The notes under the pieces: generated by a model
What the model was told of the DNA's origin: nothing
Databases searched by the model: none
What the model saw: the letters and a program-made list of their open reading frames with translations, nothing else
Made by a program: the position numbers and the translations under genes
In this document: one piece after another, positions 1 through 8,850 of the stretch
How positions within the stretch are numbered: position 1 is the stretch's first letter
Layout: each line of letters begins with the position of its first letter
Assembly (NCBI RefSeq): GCF_020509005.1
Contig: NC_063022.1
Coordinates: forward strand, 3,038,001-3,102,000
Direction: 5' to 3'
Length of the DNA: 64,000 nucleotides
Source of the DNA: Fulvia fulva
Taxonomy: Eukaryota; Ascomycota; Dothideomycetes; Mycosphaerellales; Mycosphaerellaceae

Positions 1-2300
1 CGCCTAGTAGCCCGGTTAGCGACCCTAAGGCTAAGGCGCGTCTACTAGCTAGTAAGTTCTTCCCGCCCCTAGTCGAGGCTAATCTAAGCGATATAAATAG
101 CTCTACTCCCCTAGCCTCTAGTATCGCGGTCTAATAGGAGGTGTCTAAGGGAGAAGTTACCGCTATACTAAGGAAGTTGCCGGCGAAGAAAGCCCCGGGG
201 CCGGATAGGATCCTAAACGAGCTACTAAAGAAGTGTAGAGATCAACTAGCCCTAGTAGTTATAGCGATCTTTAACGCCTGCCTATAGACCGGATACTACC
301 CGATAGTATTTAAACAATCGACGACAGTAGTCCTACGTAAGCCGTAGAAGGAAGACTATACGTAGGTAAAGTCGTACCGCCTAATTACGCTCCTTAATAC
401 TCTTAGGAAGGTGCTTAAGAAGCTAGTTATAACGAGACTCTCCGAGGCGGTAGAGGAACACTCCCTACTCCCGGACACCTAGATAGGTACGCGCCTATAG
501 CGATCGACGCTATCCGCGATAGAACTTATTACCTCTTAGGTAAAGGCCATCTAGTATAAGAATAGGGACAAGGTGGCTTCCTTACTTAGCCTAGACATAT
601 CGGGAGCCTTCGACTACGTATTATACCCGCGGCTACTCTATATCCTAAAGTCGAAAGGACTCCTTAAGTAGCTTGTCAACTTCGTACGGTCCTACCTCTA
701 AAACCGTAGTACGTCGATCCTAGTCGGCTAGTATAGAAGCCCATTTTAAGTAGTCTATACTAGAATCCCGTAAGGCTTAACGCTAGTACCTATTCTGTTC
801 CTCTTCTTTATAGCGACGCTACTCCTAGCCCTAGAATCCTAGAACACCGCTACGAGCGGCTTCGTAGACGACGTAAACATCCTAGCGTAGTCTTCCTCGA
901 CTAAGGAGAACTGTAGGCTACTAGAAGAGAAGCACAAGATCTATAAGGACTAGGCTAGGAGGCACGGGGCTCGGTTTGCCCTAGAAAAGTACAATCTAAT
1001 ATACTTTACGCGCCGGCTACGGTTCTACAATATATAAGCTTCTATCTAGATATAGGGGTATACGACTAACCCGGCAAATTAGCTTAGGATCCTCGGACTA
1101 TAGGTAGACCCGGCGCTACGGTAGAGGAAGTACGTATAGGCAATATTACGGAAAGCTAAACAGAATATAGTATTATACTAGAGGCTTACTACGTCTATAT
1201 AGGGGGCGGACTTCCGGTAGTCACGACTTTTATATACGGCTATTATACGGCCAGTCCTTACCTATAGTAGCTAAGTATAGTCCTTAGGCGAGAGGGCCTA
1301 CCTATTAAAGGGACTCGTCGCGCCGTTAGTAAAGATCTAGAACTAATACCTAAGGAAGGTTACCGGGGTATATAAGTCGATACTAATAAGGATACTTAAG
1401 TACGAGACTACTATACCGCCGATCGACCTATATATCTAGGGACTACGGACCTCCTACTTAGGCAAGTCGGCACAGTACCTAGTATAGAAGGTCATCGCTA
1501 GTATAGTCGTAAGGGCCCGCGAATTAGTACTAGCGTATAAGGGCATTCGACCCGGAAACGAGCCGAACTACCGGGTAAGGGAAGAATAGCTAGTAATCGA
1601 TAGGAAGGTAAGAAATCGTTTGTAGAGTAACTATAGAAAGAGAGGTAGAACAACTAGGGTGTAGGGTATAGTAGACGCCCTTAGCTATCGGGATAACCTA
1701 AGGAATAGTTAGCTATAAAATCCGCGGTCAAGCACCCCCCGAAGCTTATCTACTACCGCCTTACGAGGGTATAGAGTAGTATAGTAACCTAACTACGAAG
1801 CGAACATATCGGCCTCTAGGGGTACCTATTATAGAGGAAGGTTCTAGAATACACGAATACTAGCTACCTCTACGGCTATCGCTCCTAGAACGTACGGTAC
1901 GTACTCCTCGTCTGTCCGAGGTAGTCGCTAGGAAGGGGAGAGTAGATAGTAAAGGCGAGGAACCGGACGATTAGGGCACTTCTTAATAACGTTAAAGACC
2001 TACGGCGTATTACGAACTAGATACTAGAGAAGGGCTAGCTAGAACAGTACCGCCTAGTAGGAGTAGTGTCGGAAGAGAGGACACGGCGTAGCGCGATAAT
2101 ACCGGCTAGGAGCGGGGGCTAACGGGGTAGTAATATAGACTACGTACGTTTAGAGAAAAAGCTAATCTAGATAAGGAGAAGTCGGGGGCGGGAACGGTTT
2201 TCACCTATTCGGGTTTCCCTTTATATATAACAATAGATATATACCTATATAGGCTAAGTAGGGTCCTAGAATAGGTGTATAACAAATCTAATCTAATCTA
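1..2300 (+). mobile_element. RIP-mutated 3' part of a Tad/I-type LINE (copy 1 of 5)
   Basis: The stretch aligns base for base with the intact LINE copies, starting inside ORF2 at the linker before the reverse transcriptase (compare 42748 onward), and runs through the ORF2 stop (about 2120) and the 3' UTR. Differences are almost all C-to-T or G-to-A at former CpA/TpG, so CAG and CAA codons have become TAG and TAA throughout and nothing can be expressed. It ends in AATCT repeats at 2284-2300, a variant of the TATC tail of the other copies. The left end is cut by the window edge, so the true 5' end is unknown. Confidence 0.9.
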
Positions 2301-3269
2301 GTTATAGGAATTTTCAAATCGGGTGTATAAAGATAAGAGAGAGTAAACCTACCTATACTAAACGGCGGTATGTCCCTATCTATTCTATTTCCTTACTTAT
2401 ACTATATCCTACTTACGCGGTCCGGATATATACTATCGCTAAGGATTAAGTTAAGCTAGTTCTAAAGTTCCGGGTTCTAAGGGTCTCCGGTTAGTAACTC
2501 GGCTAAGATAGAGGGCGTACGATATAGGTACTACTATCGCTAAGTAACGGCGGTAGGTCGTATACTTAAAGGTCGTAGGCGAGGGCGTCGAGAGGCCTCG
2601 TCGGCGTTCTCTATTATCGCGAATTGATCGTACGGTCTAGTACTATCGTATTGTCTCGTACGGTCTCGGTACCGTACGTAGAGGTTAGCTCTCTACCCGT
2701 AAGTCGGCGTAACTAACTATTACGGGCGAGAGTACTCTAATAGGGTCGGGTAAAGATATATATAGTTACGCGAGCTATCTAAGAGAGCGCGGGAAGCGCG
2801 AGAAGATAAAGTCGCGCAAATCGAGCTAGCGGGTACTAGCGGCCGCTAGCGCGCGGGCGTACGGCCGACGATACTATATTACGAGGCAGCTCGTAAAAAG
2901 GGCTGTCTCGTAATAGAAATATCCGTAGGATACTATCTTATAAAGCTATAAGTAACTTATATATCCTTTTACTAGAGGATCTTAGAGTTATATACTAAAT
3001 AATAGATCCAATAAAAAAGGCTTATAGAGTATATAAAGCCTTTAGAGCTCGGGTCGTCTAAGTTCTAGCGTAGAGGAGATAGTAGTATATAAAGCTTAGA
3101 GCTTTATTATTTATATAGGTATAAAGCCTATACTAGCTACGGGATAGATAATAGAGGTTATTAGTTCGAAGGTATTAATATTAAATACTATCCTACGGGC
3201 TATATATACGTAGTAAGAGTCGATACTATTTATTAAGTAGATTATAAATAAGTTATTACTTTAAGTAAG
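2301..3269. other. Unassigned RIP-mutated DNA
   Basis: No open frame longer than about 60 codons and no domain I can recognise. TpA-rich, CpA-poor composition shows it was repetitive when RIP acted. A G+C-richer patch near 2780-2880 has many CpG, which RIP spares here. From about 2930 the sequence becomes AT-rich, with short inverted words around AAAGC/GCTTT. It may be a degraded DNA transposon or an LTR-element remnant; neither is demonstrated. Confidence 0.5.
2879..2913. repeat. Short inverted repeat (hairpin)
   Basis: TTACGAGGCAGC (2879-2890) is followed 11 bases later by GCTGTCTCGTAA (2902-2913). The arms pair at 11 of 12 positions, and the mismatch is a C/T difference that RIP could explain. 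It could be the junction of two terminal inverted repeats or a chance hairpin. Confidence 0.4.
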
Positions 3270-3274
3270 ATCTT

Positions 3275-3496
3275 TATTAAATAGGTACGGATTGCGTAGC
3301 CGTAGAAGATAGTAATTATAGATTACATAAATGACGAAGGACCTAATAGGATAGCGTATATCTATATATAGTATCGCTAGTTAATAGTATAGGTGTTTTA
3401 GGAGGGACAGCTATACTTAGGACTTGACTAGTAAGCCCTAATTACTAATCCCCCTAAGTACCTAATATTAACCCTATGACCTATATATTCTTAACA
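3275..3496 (-). repeat. Solo LTR of a Copia-type element
   Basis: The segment starts TATTAAATAGG and ends TTCTTAACA, the same ends as the LTRs of the Copia element at 20174-25636, with which it also shares the interior TAATAGGATAGCG block. It is flanked on both sides by ATCTT (3270-3274 and 3497-3501), a perfect 5-bp target-site duplication. No internal Copia sequence is attached, so it is a solo LTR left by recombination between two LTRs. In the element's own (minus) orientation the ends restore to TG...CA after allowing for RIP. Confidence 0.8.
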
Positions 3497-3501
3497 ATCT
3501 T

Positions 3502-3833
3502 CTTATATACGCTAAGAGCTATAGCTTAAATCGTTCTAGAAAACGTACGATTACTATAGGACTACTTATAATATTCAGAGGATTCGGCTATAATAACTTA
3601 ATTAGTACTATACTTATATTCTAGTATTAGGTTATTTAGTTCTTCTTCTAGTAAATTACAATCGTAAGTTAAGCTTAGAAAGCCTTTAGTATATCCTTAT
3701 AAGACATTAGAGAGGAGCTATATAATAGTAGAGAGTAGGATAACTATAGACGTATTTATATATAGTATATATAGTAATATACGCGCCTTACCTCCGTTAA
3801 TATAAACTATAATAGGTAGCGTAGTATAAGGTA
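3502..3833. other. Unassigned RIP-mutated DNA, left flank of intact LINE
   Basis: AT-rich, TpA-rich sequence with no supported gene. It should be continuous with the DNA starting at 8851, since the LINE between them is flanked by a duplicated target site. Confidence 0.5.
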
Positions 3834-3847
3834 TATATCGTAATATA
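3834..3847. repeat. Target-site duplication, LINE 3' side
   Basis: TATATCGTAATATA at 3834-3847 is repeated exactly at 8837-8850. The 14-bp match brackets the minus-strand LINE and fixes both its ends. Confidence 0.85.
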
Positions 3848-4024
3848 GATAGATAGATAGATTTGTCATTCCCCTGTTCTAGGACCCTATCCGGCCTATG
3901 CAGGTATATATCTATTGTTATGTACAAAGGGAAACCCGAATAGGTGAAAACCCTTCCCGCCCCGACTACTCCTTGTCTAGATTAGCTTTCCCTCTGAACG
4001 TACGTAGTCCATGTCACTACCCCG
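3848..4024 (-). other. LINE 3' UTR with tetranucleotide tail
   Basis: After the ORF2 stop there are 177 bp shared by all five copies, including the conserved block CACCTATTCGGGTTTCCCTT. The element ends in TATC units (seen as GATA repeats on the plus strand at 3848-3862) instead of poly(A). The same tail occurs at 15523-15541, 33409-33420 and 45032-45042. A short-repeat tail of this kind is known in I-factor-like LINEs and is thought to be the site where target-primed reverse transcription starts. Confidence 0.75.
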
Positions 4025-7000
4025 TTAGCCCCCGCTCCTAGCCGGTCTCGTCGCGCTGCGTCGTGTCCTCTCTTCCTGCACTGCTCCTACTAGGCGGTAC
4101 TGTTCTAGCCAGCCCTTCTCTAGTATCCAGTTCGTAATGCGCCGTAGGTCTTCAGCGTTGTTAAGAAGTGCCCCAATCGTCCGGTTCCTCGCCTTTACCA
4201 TCCACTCCCCCCTTCCTAGCGACCACCTCGGACAGACGAGGAGTGCGTGCCGTACGTTCTGGGAGCGATAGCCGCAGGGGCAGCTAGTATTCGTGTATCC
4301 TGGGACCTTCCTCCATGATAGGTACCCCTGGAGGCCGATGTGTTCGCTTCGCAGTTGGGTTGCTATGCTACTCTGTGCCCTCGTAAGGCGGTAGTGGATG
4401 AGCTTCGGGGGGTGCTTGACCGCGGATTTTGTAGCTGACCATTCCTTAGGTTGTCCCGCTGGCTGAGGGCGTCCACTATGCCCTACAACCTGGTTGTTCC
4501 ACCTCTCTTTCCATAGTTGCTCTACAAACGATTTCTCACCTTCCCATTGTGTTGCTAGCTGTTCGTCCCTTGCCCGGTAGTTCGGCTCGTTTCCGGGTCG
4601 AATGCCCTTATGCGCTGGTACTGATTCGCGGGCCCTTGCGACTGCACTGGCGATGACCTTCTGTACTGGGTACTGTGCCGACTTGCCTAAGTAGGAGGTC
4701 CGTAGTCCCTGGATGTATAGGTCGATCGGCGGTATAGCGGTCTCGTGCTCAAGCATCCTCGTTGGTGTCGACTTATATGCCCCGGTGACCTTCCTTAGGC
4801 ATTGGTTTTGGATCTTCGCTAGCGGCGCGACGAGTCCCTTCGATGGGCAGGCCCTCTCGCCTAAGGACCACACTTGGCTGCCATAGGTAAGGACTGGCCG
4901 TACAATAGCCGTATATAGAAGTCGTGACTGCCGGAAGTCCGCCCCCCATGTGGACGCAGTGAGCCTCTGGCATGATGCCATATTCTGTTCAGCTTTCCGT
5001 AATATTGCCTGTACGTGCTTCCTCCACCGTAGCGCCGGGTCCACCCATAGTCCGAGGATCCTGAGCTGATTTGCCGGGTTAGTCGTGTGCCCCTGTATCT
5101 GGATAGAAGCTTGCATATTGTGGAACCGTGGCCGGCGCGTAAAGTGTATCAGATTGTACTTTTCTGGGGCAAACCGAGCCCCGTGCCTCCTAGCCCAGTC
5201 CTCGCAGATCTTGTGCTTCTCTTCTAGTAGCCTACAGTTCTCCTCAGTCGAGGAAGACCACGCTAGGATGTTTGTGTCGTCTACGAAGCCGCTCGCAGCG
5301 GTGTTCTGGGATTCTAGGGCTGGGAGCAGCGTCGCCATAAAGAAGAGGAACAGAATAGGTGCTAGCGTTGAGCCTTGCGGGATTCCAGTGTGGACTGCTT
5401 GAAATGGGCTTCTGTACTGGCCGACCAGGATCGACGTACTGCGGTTTTGGAGGTAGGACCGTACGAAGTTGACAAGCCACTCAGGGAGTCCTTTCGACCT
5501 TAGGATGTAGAGAAGCCGCGGGTGTGACACGTAGTCGAAGGCTCCCGATATGTCTAGGCTAAGTAAGGAAGCCACCTTGTCCCTATTCTTATACCAGATG
5601 GCCTTTACCTGAGAGGTGATAAGTTCCATCGCGGATAGCGTCGATCGCTGTGGGCGCGCACCCATCTGGGTGTCCGGGAGTAGGGAGTGTTCCTCTGCCG
5701 CCTCGGAGAGTCTCGTTGCAACCAGCTTCTCAAGCGCCTTCCCAAGAGTGTTAAGGAGCGCAATTGGGCGGTACGACTTCACCTGCGTATAGTCTTCCTT
5801 CTGCGGCTTGCGTAGGACCACTGTCGTCGATTGTTTAAAAGCTATCGGGTGGTATCCGGTCTGTAGGCAGGCGTTGAAGATCGCTGCAACTGCTGGGGCT
5901 AGTTGATCTCTACACTTCTTTAGTAGCTCGTTTGGGATCCCATCCGGCCCCGGGGCTTTCTTCGCCGGCAACTTCCTCAGCACAGCGGTAACTTCTCCCT
6001 CGGACACCTCCTGTTGGACCGCGATGCTAGGGGCTAGGGGAGTAGAGCTGTTTATGTCGCTTAGATCAGCCTCGACTGGGGGTGGGAAGAACTTGCTAGC
6101 CAGTAGACGCGCCTTGGCCTCGGGGTCGCTAACCGGGCCACTAGGCGATTGTAGCGCTGGGATAGAGAAGGAGGGGCCCTGTGTAGGGTCCTGTCGGGCC
6201 CATTTCGCTAGCTTCCACATCCTCTCTGGCTTGCCGGCGATTTCTTCCACTGTGGCCCTCCAGCCGACTGCTTTCTCCCTCCGTATTATGGCTTTCTTCT
6301 GTTGGCATGCCTCCCTGTATACGTTCCAGGCCTCCTCGCTATGGCTGCTCGTCCACACCCGGCGGGCTCTCCTTGCTTCTCTTACTACCGCAGTGCACTC
6401 CGGCGTCCAGTATGGTTTGGACCATGTCGTTGGTTGGGCAAGCGGAACGTGGAGTGAGGTCGCTTTTCTTATTTCGTCTGTCAACCCCTGGACTGCTTCG
6501 TCTATCTCGTCTTTACTGTTGTATTGCTGCTGCGCGATCTGGACTAGCCTCTTGGAGTCATCGAGGTACGCCTGGATGTTGGCCCAGTGGGCCTTTCCCC
6601 AGTTTGGCTTAGGGGTTCTCGCTGGTGTGCGTTGTATCTGTGTCGCAATAGAGGTCCTGACTGGCATGTGGTCTGACGACGCCTCGAGTTCATGTTCGAT
6701 CCCACAGTAGGTTACCGTGTGGTAGTGGCTATCTGAGATCCAGGAGAGGTCGATCGTGCCTTGGAGTCCCCCTCTCTTCCAGGTGCCCAGGTCCTTCGGG
6801 GTATTGAGGGCAATTGCGTTGCTCGCCATCAAGTCGAGTACTTCGTCGGCTATAGGGTGCGGCTGCATAAGGCTTTCCCAGGAAGGGTGGTGTATGTTGA
6901 AGTCTCCTACTACGATGTGGCACCCTTGTCTCTTGAGCGCACTGTCTAGGTGTCTGCAGACCCCTAGGTCGCGGCTAGACCTCGAGGCTGGCGGTTGCAT

Positions 7001-7342
7001 GTATAGGTTGTGTATCCAGGTGCTACCCACGTGGAGGGAGGTAATATCGCCCCCGCCTTCTTCGTCTGCGTAGTACACTACCTCCCAGTCGGATTCTAGT
7101 ATGTCCTTGCTGACATAGAAGCACGTGCGGGGTCTGCCGTCGCCTCGTAGGCATGTCGTGTAGCCTGGTGACTTGCAGGTCGTTGGTCTCTTATAGTGCG
7201 GGTTAATCCATGGCTCCTGGATTGCAAGGACGTGGTGGACGCGCGGGTCCGCCTCGTGTAGGAAATGGTTCTGGACTATATCCTTGCTATGGTTGACGTT
7301 ATACTGGATGATGCTAAGCGTGTCGAGGCTAGTCATCGGCAT
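4025..7342 (-). CDS. LINE ORF2: AP endonuclease-reverse transcriptase
   Basis: Drives target-primed reverse transcription: it nicks DNA and copies the element RNA into the nick. About 1105 residues. An APE-type endonuclease fills residues 10-240: IIQYN at 11, catalytic Glu in AIQEPW near 43, GDFN near 146, GTID near 198 and SDH near 224. The reverse transcriptase follows at about 440-800: KAPGPDG near 462, SYRPIALLN near 523, LDISGAFD with catalytic Asp near 597, GIPQGS near 653, FVDD near 686 and LGLWVD near 763. A CCHC motif (Cys1021, Cys1023, His1032, Cys1037) lies near the C-terminus. I see no RNase H domain, which many Tad1 elements carry. The open frame extends upstream to 7348 but the first ATG is at 7342; another at 7336 overlaps the ORF1 stop closely, suggesting coupled reinitiation. 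Confidence 0.93.
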   Translation of the reverse strand: MPMTSLDTLSIIQYNVNHSKDIVQNHFLHEADPRVHHVLAIQEPWINPHYKRPTTCKSPGYTTCLRGDGRPRTCFYVSKDILESDWEVVYYADEEGGGDITSLHVGSTWIHNLYMQPPASRSSRDLGVCRHLDSALKRQGCHIVVGDFNIHHPSWESLMQPHPIADEVLDLMASNAIALNTPKDLGTWKRGGLQGTIDLSWISDSHYHTVTYCGIEHELEASSDHMPVRTSIATQIQRTPARTPKPNWGKAHWANIQAYLDDSKRLVQIAQQQYNSKDEIDEAVQGLTDEIRKATSLHVPLAQPTTWSKPYWTPECTAVVREARRARRVWTSSHSEEAWNVYREACQQKKAIIRREKAVGWRATVEEIAGKPERMWKLAKWARQDPTQGPSFSIPALQSPSGPVSDPEAKARLLASKFFPPPVEADLSDINSSTPLAPSIAVQQEVSEGEVTAVLRKLPAKKAPGPDGIPNELLKKCRDQLAPAVAAIFNACLQTGYHPIAFKQSTTVVLRKPQKEDYTQVKSYRPIALLNTLGKALEKLVATRLSEAAEEHSLLPDTQMGARPQRSTLSAMELITSQVKAIWYKNRDKVASLLSLDISGAFDYVSHPRLLYILRSKGLPEWLVNFVRSYLQNRSTSILVGQYRSPFQAVHTGIPQGSTLAPILFLFFMATLLPALESQNTAASGFVDDTNILAWSSSTEENCRLLEEKHKICEDWARRHGARFAPEKYNLIHFTRRPRFHNMQASIQIQGHTTNPANQLRILGLWVDPALRWRKHVQAILRKAEQNMASCQRLTASTWGADFRQSRLLYTAIVRPVLTYGSQVWSLGERACPSKGLVAPLAKIQNQCLRKVTGAYKSTPTRMLEHETAIPPIDLYIQGLRTSYLGKSAQYPVQKVIASAVARARESVPAHKGIRPGNEPNYRARDEQLATQWEGEKSFVEQLWKERWNNQVVGHSGRPQPAGQPKEWSATKSAVKHPPKLIHYRLTRAQSSIATQLRSEHIGLQGYLSWRKVPGYTNTSCPCGYRSQNVRHALLVCPRWSLGRGEWMVKARNRTIGALLNNAEDLRRITNWILEKGWLEQYRLVGAVQEERTRRSATRPARSGG

Positions 7343-8606
7343 CGACAATCATTTCCTCTGTATCGTCCTGTGTCCTACTGCCCTGTGCGTCCTGGTCTAC
7401 GCCTATCGGCTGTGTACTAAAGGGGAGCCGGGCCTGGTTAGATTCCCTCGCCGCAGCTAGCAGAGCACGTGGCCTCCCGTACGCCCTAGGCTGCGCATCC
7501 TTTACATCGTTCTCGGCCCTAGGGCGCTTGTGCCCGACCGCCGCTAGTTGGTTCCGGTGTGGGCTAGCCTCACGGTCGCCGTAGAATCTTGGGGCGACGG
7601 TTCTGTTTGTGATTGCCTTGTTTTTCGCTAGTTTCCGCTGTGGGCATTCCGCACTATACGATGGGTGGTGCCCCGGACAGTTCGCGCACCGTCTCGTAGT
7701 CGATGTACAGTCCCTAGACATATGGTCTCCTGCACAGTTCGAGCAGGCCTGCTTGTTTGTGCACGTGTAGGTTTGGTGTCCATACTGTTGGCATTTGAAG
7801 CATTGGAGGACACGAAAGGATGAGGAGTGCTTTTCTACTGTCTTGAGGCTGTATTGCCAGACCAGGCCTTGTTCTATCGCTAGATCCGCCGCTTTCGCGT
7901 CTTGTAGCCATACTATTAGCGCCGAGGCCTTCTTGCCTTCTGGCCATTTCCTATGGAGCCAAGTCGCCTTCTGGATTGGAGAGTTAAGAGTGACCGGGTT
8001 GTCCTCTTGGAGAGCGCGTAGGTGACCCTGGTTGGTTGGGTCAAACTCCTTAGGCATGTCGTGGACTAGGATCGTGAATTGTTTCGTTGAGACCTTCGCT
8101 GATGCCGCAACCTTAGATGCCCACTGTGGCTGTGCCTCTAGGTGCCTCCTAGCAGTAGCAGAGCTAGTATAGATCTGTAGGGTGCCGTTAGACTGTTGGT
8201 TCACTGCGACCACCCCTGGTTGGTTAATTCGTTGGGCGAGCTCCTTGTTCGATAGCTTCGCAACTTCGGCCTGGTCTTCCTTTGCTGCAATGCGGATCGT
8301 AACTGCATCGTGCGTTGGGCGGGGGCCTGGTATCGATGCCGCGACCGATGCCCAGCTATGGGGGTGTTGATTCCGGGTGGCCTTGCTAATCGCCTGGGAC
8401 GTCGTCCTCATTTCTTGTTGCCCTCGGTGATACGACAGTACAAGCGCCGTGCGTAGCTGAGTGATCATTACCTGTAGAGACCGGTAAGGGAGCTGATCGT
8501 TAGTTTCCATGCTTTTTGCGTCCTCTATAAGTTGCTGCCAGTTGTCTTGGGGGGGCTTCGCCTGTAGGGCCGTAGGCGCCGTTAGTACCGTAGCCTGGGC
8601 TGCCAT
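7329..8606 (-). CDS. LINE ORF1: zinc-knuckle gag-like RNA-binding protein
   Basis: A 425-residue protein that should coat the LINE RNA in the ribonucleoprotein used for retrotransposition. The N-terminal half has no motif I can name. Three zinc knuckles are visible: Cys269-Cys272-His277-Cys282, Cys288-Cys291-His295-Cys300 and Cys307-Cys310-His314-Cys321, followed by a basic stretch. This arrangement is typical of ORF1 in Tad, I and Jockey-type LINEs. The start is the ATG at 8604-8606, the first in frame. The frame ends at a TAG (7329-7331) inside the beginning of ORF2, so the two overlap by 14 nt from the first ORF2 ATG, in different frames. The RIP-mutated copies at 15523-20173 and 28458-33417 contain the same frame broken by stops. 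Confidence 0.9.
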   Translation of the reverse strand: MAAQATVLTAPTALQAKPPQDNWQQLIEDAKSMETNDQLPYRSLQVMITQLRTALVLSYHRGQQEMRTTSQAISKATRNQHPHSWASVAASIPGPRPTHDAVTIRIAAKEDQAEVAKLSNKELAQRINQPGVVAVNQQSNGTLQIYTSSATARRHLEAQPQWASKVAASAKVSTKQFTILVHDMPKEFDPTNQGHLRALQEDNPVTLNSPIQKATWLHRKWPEGKKASALIVWLQDAKAADLAIEQGLVWQYSLKTVEKHSSSFRVLQCFKCQQYGHQTYTCTNKQACSNCAGDHMSRDCTSTTRRCANCPGHHPSYSAECPQRKLAKNKAITNRTVAPRFYGDREASPHRNQLAAVGHKRPRAENDVKDAQPRAYGRPRALLAAARESNQARLPFSTQPIGVDQDAQGSRTQDDTEEMIVDADD

Positions 8607-8836
8607 TGCCTAGGAGTTGCCTAATGTAGCTAGGCACCTCCGCGGCGTTTGGAGCTGAAGAAACAGGGTGAAGAGAGCTTCAAGCTGTCCAGATTGAATG
8701 GGGTAGAACTCCCTCAGTCCTAGGGGCAGTGGCCTGCTTTTTATATCGTTGGAATGGCCTTGATAAGAGCTTTCGAATGTGTCGTGTTTTGGCGCAGAGA
8801 TCGATGATTCCGTCAAATCCTTTGGCCTATATAGCT
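8607..8836 (-). promoter_or_regulatory. LINE 5' UTR, presumed internal promoter region
   Basis: The 230 bp between the 5' target-site duplication and the ORF1 ATG are also present, RIP-mutated, at the 5' end of the copy at 28458-33417. Full-length LINEs usually carry their promoter inside the 5' UTR, so this is where it should be. I see no convincing TATA or initiator motif; the assignment rests on position only. Confidence 0.4.
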
Positions 8837-8850
8837 TATATCGTAATATA
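8837..8850. repeat. Target-site duplication, LINE 5' side
   Basis: Exact copy of the 14 bases at 3834-3847. It marks the 5' boundary of the intact LINE. Confidence 0.85.

Larger units (their letters stand above)
3848..8836 (-). mobile_element. Full-length, un-RIPped Tad/I-type LINE (copy 2 of 5)
   Basis: An autonomous non-LTR retrotransposon of 4989 bp: 5' UTR of about 230 bp, ORF1 (7329-8606), ORF2 (4025-7342), 3' UTR of 177 bp and a TATC-repeat tail. Both frames are open from start to stop. The sequence has normal CpA and TpG, in sharp contrast to the DNA on both sides, so it arrived after the last round of RIP on this region. A 14-bp target-site duplication marks a clean insertion. A nearly identical 3' two-thirds is present at 41663-45040, which indicates recent activity. 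I would expect it to be mobilisation-competent, but expression cannot be judged from sequence. Confidence 0.93.

Noticed and set aside
3848..3865. GATA repeats as possible GATA-factor binding sites
   Set aside because: They occur at every LINE 3' end and are the element's tail.
5085..7073. Open frames of 60-228 codons on the plus strand inside LINE ORF2 (also mirrored at 41819-43807)
   Set aside because: They are antisense shadows of the reverse-transcriptase gene, overlap one another and recur wherever ORF2 does.
7343..7348. TTG at 7346-7348 as ORF2 start
   Set aside because: An ATG follows two codons later in the same frame; a non-ATG start is unnecessary.
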